NCBI GenBank assembly: GCA_021234535.1
Contig: CM037830.1
Coordinates: 3,570,170-3,634,169, forward strand
Direction of reading: 5' to 3'
Source: Stichopus chloronotus
Lineage: Eukaryota > Echinodermata > Holothuroidea > Aspidochirotida > Stichopodidae
DNA: 64,000 bases
Positions within the stretch are counted from its first letter, which is position 1. The number at the start of each line of letters is the position of its first letter. Positions 40,901-47,319 of this stretch are shown here, piece by piece. The notes beneath the pieces were generated by a model. The model saw nothing but the letters and a program-made list of their open reading frames with translations. It made no database searches and was not told where the DNA came from. The position numbers were made by a program, and so were the translations under genes.

Positions 40901-43900
40901 TCATGCAGAATCTGATGGAATCCCCAAAACTTACTGGTTTGGGAATTCGCTAGCGACGTACTCACCTCACATAACCTATGCATTACCGTACTGACCATAG
41001 TCTAGCATCTAGTAATTTGTGTGTGTGTCTGTGTATCTGGACACCACCCTCCCGTAATTGCCAGCCTTTTGGTTACATGAGGTGAGGGAGTACGCGCTGT
41101 GAATTGGACATCCTGGGCAATGAAGCCATAAACATCATCCAGGGAAATAAAGCAGAATGACAGTCATACTCAGTAATGTATCAGGATGGTCATCCTGTGT
41201 AATGTAACTGAATAGTCATCCTGAAGAATATACCTGAACGGTCATCCTGGGTAATGTAACAGAATGGTCACCCTGGGTAATGTGACAGAATGGTCACCCT
41301 GGGTAAGGTAAATGAATGGTCATAATGGGTAAGGTAATAGAATGTTCATCCTTGGTAATGTAACAGAATGGTCACCCTGGGTAATGCAACAGAATGGTCA
41401 CCCTGGGTAAGGTAAATGAATGGTCATAATGGGTAAGGTACTAGAATGTTGATCCTTGGTAATGTAACAGTATAGTCACCCTGGGTAATGTAACAGAATG
41501 GTCACCCTGGGTAAGGTAAATGAATGGTCATAATGGGTAAGGTAATAGAATGTTCATCCTTGGTAATGTAATAGTGTAGTCACCCTGGGTAATGTAACAG
41601 AATGGTCACCCTGGGTAAGGTAAATGAATGATCATAATGGGTAAGGTAATAGAATGTTGATCCTTGGTAATGTAACAGTGTAGTCACCCTGGGAAATGTA
41701 ACAGAATTGTCACCGTGGGTAATGTAACACAATGGTCACCCTAGGTAAGGTAAATGAATGGTCATAATGGGTAAGGTAATAGAATGTTGATCCTTGGTAA
41801 TGTAACAGTGTAGTCGGCCTGGGAAATGTAACGGAATGGTCACCCTGGGTAAGGTAAATGAATGGTCATCCTGAGTAATGTAACAGAATGTTGATCCTTG
41901 GTAATGTAACAGTGTAGTCACCCTGGGTAATGTAACAGAATGGGCACCCTGGGTAAGGTAAATGAATGGTCATCCTGAGTAATGTAACAGAATGTTCATC
42001 CTTGGTAATGTAACAGAATGGTCACCCTGGATAATGTAACAGAATGGTCATCCTAAGGAATGTAACAGAATGTTCATTCTGAGTAATGTAATAGAATGGT
42101 CACCCTAGGTAATGTAACAGCATGGTCATCCTGAGGAATTGTAACTAAATGGTCATCCCGGGTAATGTAAATAAATGCTCATTCTTGGTAATGTAACTGA
42201 ATGGCCATCCTTGGTAATGCAACTGAACAGTTATCCTTGGTAATGTAAGTGAATGGTCAAACTGGGTGATGAAATTGAATGGTAATCCTGGGCTTTACAT
42301 GACTGAATGGTCATCTGCTGAAGTAGAATGTGACCGAATGGATGAGCTGGACTAAATACTACATGATCCTTAATTGATGGTTAAAGAGGGTATACATGAA
42401 TTCTTGCTGAAACTCTTGCCTGAATATTTTTTCTAACACAAAACTTAAAAGTGGGTTAATTAGCAGTGCCTACCTATTTAGCTAGATGTCAACTAAAGTT
42501 TGAATCCTGTTCATACTTGTTGACTAGGTAAGTGCTTAAGGTACAACTTTTGACGGCACAAACAACCTGACAGGTATCACTTCACTGCAAATTATTTCAA
42601 AACTACAAAGAAAATTTTCAGTCAATTTAAATATTTCCCTTTTTTTTTGGTTATTATTCCCGCTTGTGTGCAAACATCTAGTCTATAGAGGTCATTCAAG
42701 CTTCTGGCATTTTCAATTAACTTTGTATTAAATCCATCATGTGCAGCATTCTAAGTCTGCTCCTGACTTAATATAATAACTTCATGCCCTCAAGAAGAAG
42801 AAAACAATGAACATTCAATGCCAAGCAAGTCATTCGTAATATTTAGTCTACATTCAATATCAATTCATCTATCTGATACTCCACTGAACTTTGGCGTGAA
42901 GCTATTCTGTAAACAAAGTTGGTTTTAAACCAGGGAATAGCATCTGAAAAGACTAATTGTGGTGGGTAGTCAACACTGAACATCGATAGCATAAATTACT
43001 TTTGCAAAGTGTTTCACTGTTATCAAGTCAGAGAGCATAACCACTCAAAATGCAACACACGGGGGTGGGGGATGGGGTTGGGGGATGTCAATGAAGTTCA
43101 ATGAAGGTCACAGAGAACTCTCCAAATTTGAGGGTAACATTCCATACAACTACATTCAAAACAAGTAGCTGGTGACCCCTCCCCCAACTCTGGACACAAG
43201 TACCTCCGATACCATTCTGTTCCACAGAAACCAGGGCCCTTCATATTTTCAAATGCACACAAACTCGTGTGACAGAGTCTTTCAAGTGCTACACATGGCC
43301 AGCAACGTCATTCATAGGCAAATGTTATGGGCCTAATTAAGATCTGAGATCACCGCTACTCTACAAGTCAAGCTTACAGAGCAGATGGTTCATTTCTAAA
43401 GTATACGCAATACTGCAATTCCTATTTAATGTACGAGGGAACTCCTACATACAGTGACACGCAGGTACATATCAAGAGATTTGTCTGGGGGAGGGTTATA
43501 ATACAGCTGGAGACCAAATGTTATGGATGACAGATCCAGGAGACAAAGTCACAGGAAAACAAGTGATCTTTAGGCATTTAACATGGCTTCTAAGGGTATT
43601 TTGTAAACCTGACTGATATGTCTGGATGTTTTTGTTTGTTTTTTTTTTCATTTTTTCTTTTACTCAATTTTATATGTGAACTTTTTATCGCTTAGAAAAT
43701 GGGGGGTTGAACCCCTAACCCCTCATGGGTACAGTACAAGTGACAGGTCTCTCCCATTGATGGTTTTACCTAAAGTGACAATACCAAAGTGGTTTATTAC
43801 TACAGTACCTACATCAGCAGTTCATTTCTTCCAGTGTGTGGTAATCTTACCACATAATCTTAAACATACATGGTTTCCCTCAATTAGAAGACAAGAAAAG

Positions 43901-44538
43901 TACTGAAAGTTTACAGTATCAGTATACATTATGTAATAATGACTACGGTAACTTGGAGCTGTAGTTTCTAGATGACAAAAGCAGTAACCGGTTTTAATAA
44001 CTGGTAGAATTTAATACCTTAGGTGGTAATTAATACCTACCTAATTTGATAGATCTACACAAGGCCAGTGCTGCCAGGGAGGGGAATAGAGGAGGTATCC
44101 ACCTCACAAATTTCTTGTTAATGTGTCTTTTTTGACATGGAGTGCCCACATTACACACATATTTAGCACACTTCTTTGACATTTACCCCCACATCCAGCT
44201 GTAAGATTATGTGACTATGATGTTATTGTGCCCCTCTGGACATTTAACCTCTCCCCTCAATTGGGTGGACTGCACTGGCAGACCCCTGATCATTGTGGGA
44301 TTTTGTGGTGGTATTCAGTACAATTGTTAAAAATCAGAAATTCCCACCTTCGGAGGAACTGAAATGTCCAAAATTACCAGTGTTTGCAACAGGTACCCAA
44401 AGTTCATAGTTGGCATGATACCTGAAATTATTACTCTGTTTTAAGCGACAAGTTCCTTGTGAAATCATAGTAATACTTTGCTTTGAGCATTCATTATAGC
44501 ACCATTGATCCTCTCTATCAGCATGGTAATAAAAGGTT
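1801..44538 (-). CDS. multi-exon gene for an extracellular receptor-like protein with an EGF domain (partial)
   Basis: Ten exons are joined here by splice signals and by phase. In transcript order the junction phases are 1, 1, 2, 0, 1, 1, 0, 0, 1, and no stop arises at any junction. The predicted product carries several N-glycosylation sequons (NVT, NFT, NLT, NLT, NRT, NLS), many cysteines, segments shaped like fibronectin-III strands, and an EGF-like domain at the right position for a membrane-proximal module. The order FN3-like, FN3-like opening with a W-x-P motif (VWRP), then a strand pair FTLPPEDAATFDIFVYDVE, resembles the two-domain ectodomain of IL-17 receptors; the first exon also recalls class I cytokine receptor domain 1. 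This is recognition of pattern, not an alignment. The first exon, signal peptide and any membrane or cytoplasmic part are not secured, and the small 36654 exon is weak. The 23.7 kb intron hosts another gene. It could instead be an unrelated adhesion or matrix protein. Confidence 0.6.
2161..2560 (+). repeat. dispersed DR1-bearing repeat, decayed copies
   Basis: Two diverged units of the family seen at 5.3-6.8 kb and 52.8-54.1 kb. Each has a phrase like ttccctccttgagata, then a polar stretch, then gacctttgacct or a decayed form, then caccaaaaa-like sequence. It lies in an upstream flank and is not coding. Confidence 0.6.
3375..3712 (-). mobile_element. TTAA-flanked MITE, family A copy 1
   Basis: It matches copies at 46098-46416 and 61821-62174 in inverted orientation over about 340 bases, including the inner block reading caaactttt-caaaa. 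The right end keeps the terminal repeat and TTAA; the left end is decayed (ggaaaatagggcattt). It lies in the intron between the 3811 and 1801 exons. There is no coding capacity. Confidence 0.75.
3811..3880 (-). CDS. receptor-like gene, linker exon before the EGF domain
   Basis: Acceptor ctctcttacag, donor TTCG|gtaagt (consensus), 70 bases, phase 0 to 1, 23 codons. The text is LRLNDGGEPLNLLYLKDAKL followed by FLF. The split codon joins the EGF exon to give Glu directly before Asn-Pro-Cys. A TTAA-flanked MITE ends about 100 bases into the following intron. Confidence 0.68.
4195..4296 (-). CDS. receptor-like gene, exon with strand F/G-like segment
   Basis: Acceptor atgccttcag, donor CCAGCG|gtcagt, 102 bases, phase 0 to 0, 34 codons. 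The text includes VTEVFEGEIHLLACVKFQG and an NRT sequon near the end. It joins cleanly to both neighbours at phase 0. A second acceptor five bases inside (tcaag) exists but breaks the phase match. Confidence 0.65.
4297..5300. other. intron without recognised features
   Basis: AT-rich sequence. One perfect palindromic TGACGTCA (4761-4768) is the only motif noted. No exon, tRNA or clear repeat is seen. Confidence 0.4.
5300..6880 (+). repeat. array of about ten DR1-bearing repeat units, ending in a CA-rich tract
   Basis: Units of about 145 bases repeat the phrases catatgagatctgt, agcttcccttcttgagata, acaaggttttcac, tgacccc, aaatgacctttgacc and caccaaaaacaatagggtt. Exact TGACCTTTGACCT occurs at 6067, 6427, 6566 and 6712. 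The array ends in a cacacacacgcatgcatgg tract at 6856-6886, as the single copy at 32.5 kb also does. Confidence 0.8.
6890..9280. other. intron without recognised coding sequence
   Basis: Several short open frames exist on both strands, but none has good splice sites plus protein-like composition. A 115-codon minus frame (7866-8213) is lysine, glutamine and glutamate rich and was not accepted. Confidence 0.4.
9283..9443 (-). CDS. receptor-like gene, second-domain exon with W-x-P motif
   Basis: Acceptor ttttttttcttgcaaatag, donor ACGAGG|gtttgt, 161 bases, phase 1 to 0, 53 whole codons. It begins VWRPRYSMS and contains MMTCFTLPPEDAATFDIFVY, then a NLT sequon at the end. A Trp-x-Pro entrance and the strand pair after it match the start of IL-17-receptor domain 2 in form. 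This exon follows the 23.7 kb intron that contains the nested peptide gene. Confidence 0.72.
9444..13110. other. large intron of the receptor-like gene, left part
   Basis: Purine or pyrimidine blocks (9540-9620, repeated ccccatctcccc) and AT-rich sequence. No accepted exon. A 141-codon plus frame at 12447-12872 shows no recognisable domain. Confidence 0.4.
13123..13205. mobile_element. hAT-like terminal fragment (tentative)
   Basis: Cagcgttgtgcacattgac opens a short GC-richer block with gtgtcggtgtcgacac. A CAG-start and short GC-rich subterminal repeats suit hAT-type ends. A related block with gttggtgtcggtgtcaaga and ggacgcaacactg lies at 15430-15603, in the opposite sense. No 8-base target duplication was found, so they are not called one element. 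Confidence 0.25.
15430..15603. repeat. TGGTGTCGG-rich block
   Basis: Seven or so irregular repeats of ggtgtc(g/a)g occur here. The block shares gtgtcggtgtc with 13180-13195. An 86-codon plus frame through it is valine and glycine rich from the repeat and is not a gene. Confidence 0.4.
16776..17052 (+). CDS. coding-like segment of unknown function, possible exon or gene relic
   Basis: A candidate acceptor (tccctctcatag) is followed by 92 open codons ending at a donor AAA|gtgagt. The text includes LDAKPSLWIFISEKEQQ, then LLFKYRSNNETFKRRGR, then a hydrophobic stretch AVSYFVTFLFMLHDTVLLSV that could span a membrane. Another strong acceptor 22 bases upstream (cttttatcagcag) opens a different frame (RSLHPAPSHSTTQYLG), and the minus strand is also open. 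The frame is therefore ambiguous and the segment may be a decayed gene copy. Confidence 0.22.
17060..20150. other. intron sequence, AT-rich with T-runs
   Basis: Repeated poly-T and AT-rich stretches at 17850-18010 (with direct repeats of gatttgatctgattttc) and 18420. Nothing coding is recognised. Confidence 0.4.
20160..20760. promoter_or_regulatory. CpG-richer island with a perfect CRE
   Basis: CpG dinucleotides are clearly denser here than in the flanks, and a palindromic TGACGTCA lies at 20619-20626, followed by cattgtgggtagcg near 20672. This is the profile of a TATA-less promoter, and its position in the giant intron would suit an internal promoter. No exon with a start codon was secured on either strand. 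Confidence 0.25.
21060..22440. other. intron sequence, AT-rich
   Basis: Contains A-rich and T-rich tracts (21630-21850) and the sequence just downstream of the peptide gene. No exon is recognised. Confidence 0.35.
22453..22458 (-). terminator. ATTAAA polyadenylation signal of the peptide gene
   Basis: The common variant ATTAAA occurs on the minus strand 45 bases past the stop codon. A GT-rich stretch follows in the minus direction. Between the stop and this signal is a donor-like gtaagt (22487-22492), which could be chance or a 3' UTR intron. Confidence 0.4.
22503..22860 (-). CDS. small secreted cysteine-rich peptide precursor, two exons (22846-22860 and 22503-22655)
   Basis: Exon 1 gives the start and four more residues (MESTM) and ends ATG|gtgata. 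A 190-base intron ends in a long T run and atgacag. Exon 2 supplies 50 codons and a stop. The 55-residue product has a hydrophobic core at residues 9-25 and a plausible signal cleavage after Ala28 (V-M-A). An acidic propeptide (Asp33, Glu34, Asp38) follows, then Arg41-Arg42, then a tail of 13 residues with cysteines 43, 44, 49, 53 and 55 (CC-x4-C-x3-C-x-C) and Arg48, Lys50, Arg54. Signal, acidic pro-part, dibasic site and cationic cysteine tail is the layout of antimicrobial, hormone-like and other secreted peptides. I recognise no family, so no activity is claimed. Five cysteines is odd and would favour an intermolecular disulfide. A second T-run acceptor (tttttttcgcag, 22803) lies inside the intron. 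It is nested, same strand, in the receptor-like gene's largest intron. Confidence 0.6.
22935..22944 (-). promoter_or_regulatory. TATA box of the cysteine-rich peptide gene
   Basis: Ctatatatag lies on the minus strand about 80 bases before the proposed start codon. An initiator-like CCATTTT with its A near 22906 sits roughly 30 to 37 bases downstream of the TATA, the expected spacing. A perfect octamer ATGCAAAT (23235-23242, plus orientation) lies about 330 bases upstream of that point. Confidence 0.45.
23250..24950. other. intron sequence without recognised features
   Basis: A purine-rich block at 23710-23765 and caggggtggactgggg at 24020-24036, which resembles a transposon tip but has no partner identified. 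No exon is recognised. Confidence 0.35.
24945..25180 (+). repeat. direct-repeat module, left copy
   Basis: Matches 25787-26010 over about 200 bases. Shared phrases include ccttgcattt, tttgtgcccccc-like, cctgtgtggggagaggcag, ctaccactc and aggaatcagtagtaagtta. The copies are about 840 bases apart in the same orientation. Confidence 0.65.
25787..26010 (+). repeat. direct-repeat module, right copy
   Basis: Second copy of the 24945-25180 module, diverged by small indels. It is followed directly by the tentative hAT-type end at 26017. Confidence 0.65.
26017..26140. mobile_element. hAT-like terminal fragment (tentative)
   Basis: Starts cagtgttgtagtcgtgtc and continues with repeated gagtccgagtcac and ctgagtctgagtcaccgag. 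Such CAG starts with short GAGTC-type subterminal repeats are seen at hAT-type ends. No second end or target duplication was found. Confidence 0.35.
26983..27305. repeat. tandem array of palindromes
   Basis: About 14 imperfect units of roughly 21 bases built on AATCTGTAATTACAGATT, itself a perfect 18-base palindrome. Both strands read alike and each unit carries TAATTA-type cores. It is non-coding. Confidence 0.85.
27400..28000. other. TAGGCCTA-rich, CpG-richer block and a diverged repeat
   Basis: At 27415-27720 there are many short cctaggc, taggcct and aggcctac words. From 27810 to 27985 a block starting cccacaactcactggtgtgg matches, with divergence, 30058-30240 (cccacaacttgctggtgtgg). No gene is recognised. 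Confidence 0.4.
28000..30050. other. intron sequence, mostly featureless
   Basis: A short mirrored block ggaacgttcc / ggaaccgttccgcttaaaac lies at 28218-28284. A decayed DR1-type repeat unit with aaaatgaccttcaacc occurs near 29950. No exon is accepted. Confidence 0.4.
30058..30240 (+). repeat. diverged repeat, partner of 27810-27985
   Basis: Shares cccacaact-(t/c)(g/a)ctggtgtgg at its start, a middle with tttgatcttgctcaaa, and ctttcgct followed by caacgtg at the end. Same orientation as its partner. Confidence 0.4.
30750..32440. other. block with strand-skewed composition
   Basis: Over about 1.7 kb the plus strand is noticeably T- and G-rich compared with flanks. There is only one open frame above 70 codons (31315-31530), tyrosine and phenylalanine rich, with no recognised domain. 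It may be a non-coding transcript or an old element. Confidence 0.3.
32450..32775 (+). repeat. single DR1-bearing repeat unit with CA tail
   Basis: One full unit with caatttgacccctgttgacc, exact TGACCTTTGACCT at 32563, and the same tail (catacatacaaacacacaca, then gcatgattgcaaacgttataa) as the copy ending near 6910. Confidence 0.75.
33177..33212 (-). CDS. receptor-like gene, 36-base microexon
   Basis: Acceptor gattgttcag, donor TTAC|gtaagt, exactly 36 bases, phase 1 to 1. Read in the phase set by its neighbours it encodes VYPLDHHCPRGL and joins the downstream exon as R-V-W-R-P. The symmetric length means it can be skipped without breaking the frame. It adds one cysteine at the boundary between the two FN3-like domains. 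Confidence 0.55.
34110..34245 (-). CDS. receptor-like gene, exon ending the first FN3-like domain
   Basis: Very strong acceptor (ttccttttcattccag), donor CCCAG|gtaatt, 136 bases, phase 0 to 1, 45 codons. The text CDLLPAGSYRLTVRTHPEDQ has the L-x-P-G-x-x-Y-x-L-x-V-R form of FN3 strands E to F, and the exon ends SQWFNVP. The frame remains open upstream to an acceptor at 34386 (exon start 34385, phase 1), which would add about 46 residues. The shorter form fits the preceding exon's phase, so it is preferred. Confidence 0.72.
34718..34746 (-). CDS. candidate 29-base cassette microexon
   Basis: Excellent acceptor (tactttttgttttgcag) and donor (TTCTT|gtaagt) bracket 29 bases. Joined after the 31-base microexon it gives a TAA at the junction; joined alone after the 35755 exon it gives TAG in its fourth codon. 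Together the two cassettes add 60 bases. Confidence 0.28.
35188..35218 (-). CDS. candidate 31-base cassette microexon with a stop at its downstream junction
   Basis: Excellent acceptor (ctcttttaatttcag) and donor (ACT|gtaagt) bracket 31 bases between the 35755 and 34110 exons. In the phase 0 set by the upstream exon it reads VVYVAMATKY plus one base. Confidence 0.3.
35755..35860 (-). CDS. receptor-like gene, cysteine-containing FN3-like exon
   Basis: Strong acceptor (tctctgtccattgtacag) and strong donor (AAA|gtgagt), 106 bases, phase 2 to 0. It encodes ANYQYHVAMLCQLFHF followed by an NLT sequon and two more cysteines, ending CNYENK. It joins the next exon at a phase 0 boundary. An alternative acceptor 41 bases upstream (tttccttgcag, exon start 35901) would add LLKTLKLFLCPLYS in the same frame and make the exon phase 0-0. 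The frame also stays open past the donor into a hydrophobic run, see findings. Confidence 0.55.
36654..36690 (-). CDS. candidate 37-base linking exon of the receptor-like gene
   Basis: This was found by looking for an exon that converts phase 1 to phase 2 between its neighbours. The donor CCTTG|gtaggt is good. The acceptor ctcactag has a weak pyrimidine tract. It is open only as YQKHTTQVVAP plus split codons. Without it, or another exon of the same phase type, the 38317 and 35755 exons do not join in frame. It could be a chance match. Confidence 0.22.
36945..37364. mobile_element. TTAA-flanked MITE-like element (family B)
   Basis: TTAA at 36945 and 37361 flank matching inverted ends. Both ends, read inward, share GTTCACACTACAGCGAT followed after a few bases by GGATCGGATTAC. 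TTAA target duplications are the hallmark of piggyBac-type insertion. The 420-base element has no transposase, so it would be non-autonomous. Confidence 0.8.
37370..38310. other. intron without recognised features
   Basis: AT-rich sequence between the TTAA element and the 38317 exon. No exon or repeat is recognised. Confidence 0.35.
38317..38499 (-). CDS. receptor-like gene, exon opening a second FN3-like domain
   Basis: Acceptor ttctgtgtacacag, donor CCA|gtaaga, 183 bases, phase 1 to 1, 60 whole codons. A proline-rich linker (SRPSSVDERPKPVENL) leads into a strand pair with NVT and NFT sequons and ends ICLKVNFTLDPS. A P-x-x-x-L linker followed by a hydrophobic strand is the usual entrance of an FN3 domain, and the ending resembles strand B of IL-17-receptor domain 1. 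The end phase requires a following exon that starts in phase 1. Confidence 0.7.
38510..41150. other. intron sequence leading into the minisatellite
   Basis: Open frames at 39.8-40.0 kb on both strands lack splice support. Isolated degenerate minisatellite-like units (aggtcatcctgggga) occur at 40240-40290 and 40865-40900. Confidence 0.35.
41150..42320. repeat. 26-bp minisatellite with 104-bp higher-order units
   Basis: About 43 units of 26 bases, each of the form gta-a(t/g)gta-a followed by a gaatggtca-type core and ccctgg. In the centre four variant types cycle in fixed order. The marker variant gtaaggtaaatgaatggtca starts at 41303, 41407, 41511, 41615, 41745, 41849 and 41953, that is, every 104 bases with one 130-base step. 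Unit length is not a multiple of three, so it is non-coding. It lies in an intron. Confidence 0.95.
42330..44370. other. intron without recognised features
   Basis: AT-rich, with a G-rich patch (43060-43085, gggggtgggggatgggg). No exon is accepted. Confidence 0.35.
44378..44538 (-). CDS. receptor-like gene, exon with cytokine-receptor-like FN3 half-domain
   Basis: The acceptor has a pyrimidine-rich run ending ttttccaaag and the donor reads CACTG|gtaatt. The exon is 161 bases, phase 2 to phase 1, and encodes 53 whole codons. The text includes DQWCYNECSKQ, then GTCRLKQSN, then NYELWVPVANT: paired cysteines followed by a strand of the Y-E-L-W-V type that ends FN3 or cytokine-receptor domain 1 modules. 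Its end phase fits the exon at 38317-38499, giving a Val codon across the junction. No convincing exon was found directly before it; the candidate at 60239-60298 has a matching phase but lies 15.7 kb away. Confidence 0.6.
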
Positions 44539-44909
44539 CTTTGGAAAAAGCAAAACATGAAGTTTTTGTCACACGTACCAAGAAGCTGTCATCAGTTGGA
44601 AGGTTAGTTGTATTAAGTTTAATGTATCATAATCCTGTTAGATTTTTCCCATGCAATAAGAGTTTCAATCCACAAGTATCGATAAGTACAGCTTAGAGAC
44701 CCTTTCCCTTTTCTGTCATACATTCAATCCCAGGCTTAGTATCGGAGGAACCATTATTCACACCTGCTTATAACCCCATGAAAAGGATCACGTAAAACCA
44801 TGCTTTTGTGGAGAGGAGATTGTGGACGAGGTTAGAACGACAGCTCCCAGCATGTACTGTGAAGGTAGGCCCACTTGAAACTTGAACTGGGTCCAATATT
44901 CCACCATGC

Positions 44910-46090
44910 TAGAAGAGTAGTAAAACTTATGTTCAATATATTTGTCATAGATCATACCATACATTCTCATCTTTTCACTGGTTATACTATCAAACAACAA
45001 CTCATTGGGATAATCAGTGAGGAGAGGAAAGGTAGTCACAATGCAAACATCTACCTTTATAGGCTTGAATGCAACTTTTCCTGCATACTTTGATTTATTT
45101 CCTGCAATTCAGAGAATGACCAAAACTTTACAGTACATATGCATGCTAAACCCAGTAATAACATGGATTTTAAATATGATATATAAATCTGTGTATTTTC
45201 AATATGACATAGAAATCTCTAAACATAATCTCAAATTTCTGCTGGATTTCATACATGTCTGTGACGACAAAAATTATGCAAAATTGCATTCTGCACTGTC
45301 TGACCCCACGAAGTGTGAGCAATTCCTTAAACCTCACAGACTCTTCCCACACCAATGAACAAAGCTAATGCTAATATTCTGAGCAAAACTCCTTGCAATT
45401 ACAAAACTGTAAACTGTTTCAAAACCAAAAGTTGAATGTATGCATTCAGCCGAAAAAAAAACCAAACCATCATTCCTAGCGGATACACAGCCTTGCGACC
45501 TACATACAAGTCCAGGGATAAAAGCAGTAAAAACTCGCAATTCTCCTACTGAAAAAAAGGTAATAAAAGAAAAAAAAAATTTAAGAAATATAAGAAAACT
45601 ATGGCAACATGCCTTTGCCATGTAAAACTGTCAGTTCGCCTGTGAGCATGATACAGCTAGGATTTAAACGGCAGGGCCAAGAAACCTCTGCAAATTTACC
45701 CCACAGGCTTTTCACTCAGCAGATAAGCATTTTGCTTTCGTAATAATTGCTTATTTCTCCATATAGATCAGGGATTGGAAATTCAAGTTTTCTGTGGAAC
45801 TACTATCCCACCATTTCTTTGATACAAGAATACCGTATCAACCGATGACGGCAAACCTGACACAGTTGCATACATCTTCTTTATTCACACTTCAACTAGG
45901 GAGCCACTAGCTGCTTCAACAAAACCACAAATCTGACCTGTAGACACTAGACAGGTAACAAAACATTTTCAATTATCTTGAGTTGGAATGTAAAGGTGCA
46001 TAAGTACACTATATGGGGCATGCACTCGAAAAGGTTTAAACCTTGAGTTTTGTGACCCACCTCAAGGGAGGACCTAACTTTATCCTTGAA
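44910..46090. other. sequence with uncertain coding traces
   Basis: A plus frame of 113 codons (45017-45358) and a minus frame starting with a hydrophobic run (45334-45621, MAKACCHSFLIFLKFFF) are present. The latter is driven by a T-rich tract that ends in a good acceptor (ttttttttcag). Neither gave a phase-consistent exon. Confidence 0.25.
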
Positions 46091-46097
46091 CAGTTTC

Positions 46098-46416
46098 TTA
46101 AAGGGAAATAGGGCGTTTGTTTTAGAGAAAACATCCATATTTTCGAAACCAATGTTTGTGGATGTAGAATTACAGATTGTTCAAAATAAGGAAGGTCAGT
46201 AGCCTTCTTTTCAAGAAACAAGCTTCTCACAGATAGAAATTCAGTTACTTGTTGCTCAAAACTAATTTGTTCACCCAAACTTTTCAAAATTCAAATGATG
46301 CATCTTTCATTACTCATCACATGCATAATGTTTTGAGGAGATGGAGTCTTGGTAGATGTTTATTGATGAGACTGAATTTCATGTTGGTGTATTCTAAACG
46401 CCCTATTTCCCTTTAA
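46098..46416 (+). mobile_element. TTAA-flanked MITE, family A copy 2
   Basis: TTAA flanks both ends and the terminal inverted repeat AGGGAAATAGGGCGTTT is intact on both sides except for small differences. The 319-base body matches copies 1 and 3. There is no open frame of transposase type. Confidence 0.88.
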
Positions 46417-46659
46417 GTATTAGTACTGACCAAACTGGTCAATTCCAAGGGCAAAACTTGCAAAAGTATTGGTTGTCAATGCCAACTGAAGCCATTGCCA
46501 ATACGAACCTGTAATATTCTATTCCATCATATGCTATAGTACTCTGTAATATTACTGTTTAAAATTACATGAATTCTAGAACTTAAAGTATGTCAATTCT
46601 ACTACTAAAAAGTGTGTTATTTTCATTAGTTTAAAAAAAAAGTTGGAAATGTTTCTTCA

Positions 46660-47140
46660 CGGGTGCCTCAAATGTGGCCTCAAATGACCCTTTGATGACC
46701 TTTAACCTAAATGTTTAGAACCAGCTAGCAGAAGGCCTAGAGGCCCTTCAAGAGTCCATCAAATGCACCATGTTCTGAAGCTATCGCACTCATAGGTGCA
46801 AAGCAGTACCACATTACAGATAATCCCACCCTTTGATGTCGCACAACCTTGGCGAAAAAAATCTATGCATGACTCTCAAGAACCACTACATAAGGAATAT
46901 TATGAACAAATTTCAGGAACATACAGCACTATTTGTGGGAGGAGACACATTTTAAAGACATTCACATAACAGCCATTAATGACCCCTAAATGACCCTTTG
47001 ACCTCAACTTTCTAATTATGACATGTAGCCCTATATTCAATGACCAATGTGTCCAAGTTTCGTTAAAATCTGTGGACGAATGTGCCCTTGTGAGCATCAA
47101 ATGCAATTGTGAAAAGAGATGAAAGATTAGACTAGACAGA
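46660..47140 (+). repeat. second TGACC-type dispersed repeat
   Basis: Contains gcctcaaatgacccttt-gatgacctttaacct, then caaatgcaccatgttc, and later aaatgaccctttgacctcaac with aagtttcgttaaaatctgtgg. It is related in style to, but distinct from, the DR1 repeat. It runs into the simple repeat to its right. Confidence 0.45.
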
Positions 47141-47310
47141 CTAGACAGACCAGCACCACAGACAAACAAACAGACTAGACAGACCAGACAGACAGACTAA
47201 AAAGACAGACAGACAAACAGACAGACAGACAGGCAGGCAGATAGACAGATGGATAGATAGATAAACAGACGAATAGATAAATAGATAGAAATAGATAAAG
47301 ACAGACAGAG
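47105..47310. repeat. GACA/GATA simple repeat
   Basis: Irregular gacagacagactagacag followed by gacagacagacaggcagg and gatagatagata tracts. Confidence 0.95.
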
Positions 47311-47319
47311 CGACAGTGG

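Noticed and set aside
41736..41921. Open frame through the minisatellite
   Set aside because: The repeat unit is 26 bases, so the reading frame rotates; the frame is a by-product of the repeat.
41150..42320. CRISPR-like array
   Set aside because: There are no spacers between units, and the sequence is eukaryotic. It is an ordinary minisatellite.
44799..44908. Open minus-strand segment (VEYWTQFKFQVGLPSQYMLG) after a fair acceptor
   Set aside because: The donor (CATG|gtttta) is poor, and its phase 2-1 reading does not fit between any upstream exon and the better-supported exon at 44378-44538.
45334..45621. Minus frame beginning with a signal-like hydrophobic run (MAKACCHSFLIFLKFFF)
   Set aside because: The hydrophobic part is a T-rich tract leading to a splice acceptor, so it is more likely intronic. 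No phase-consistent exon follows.
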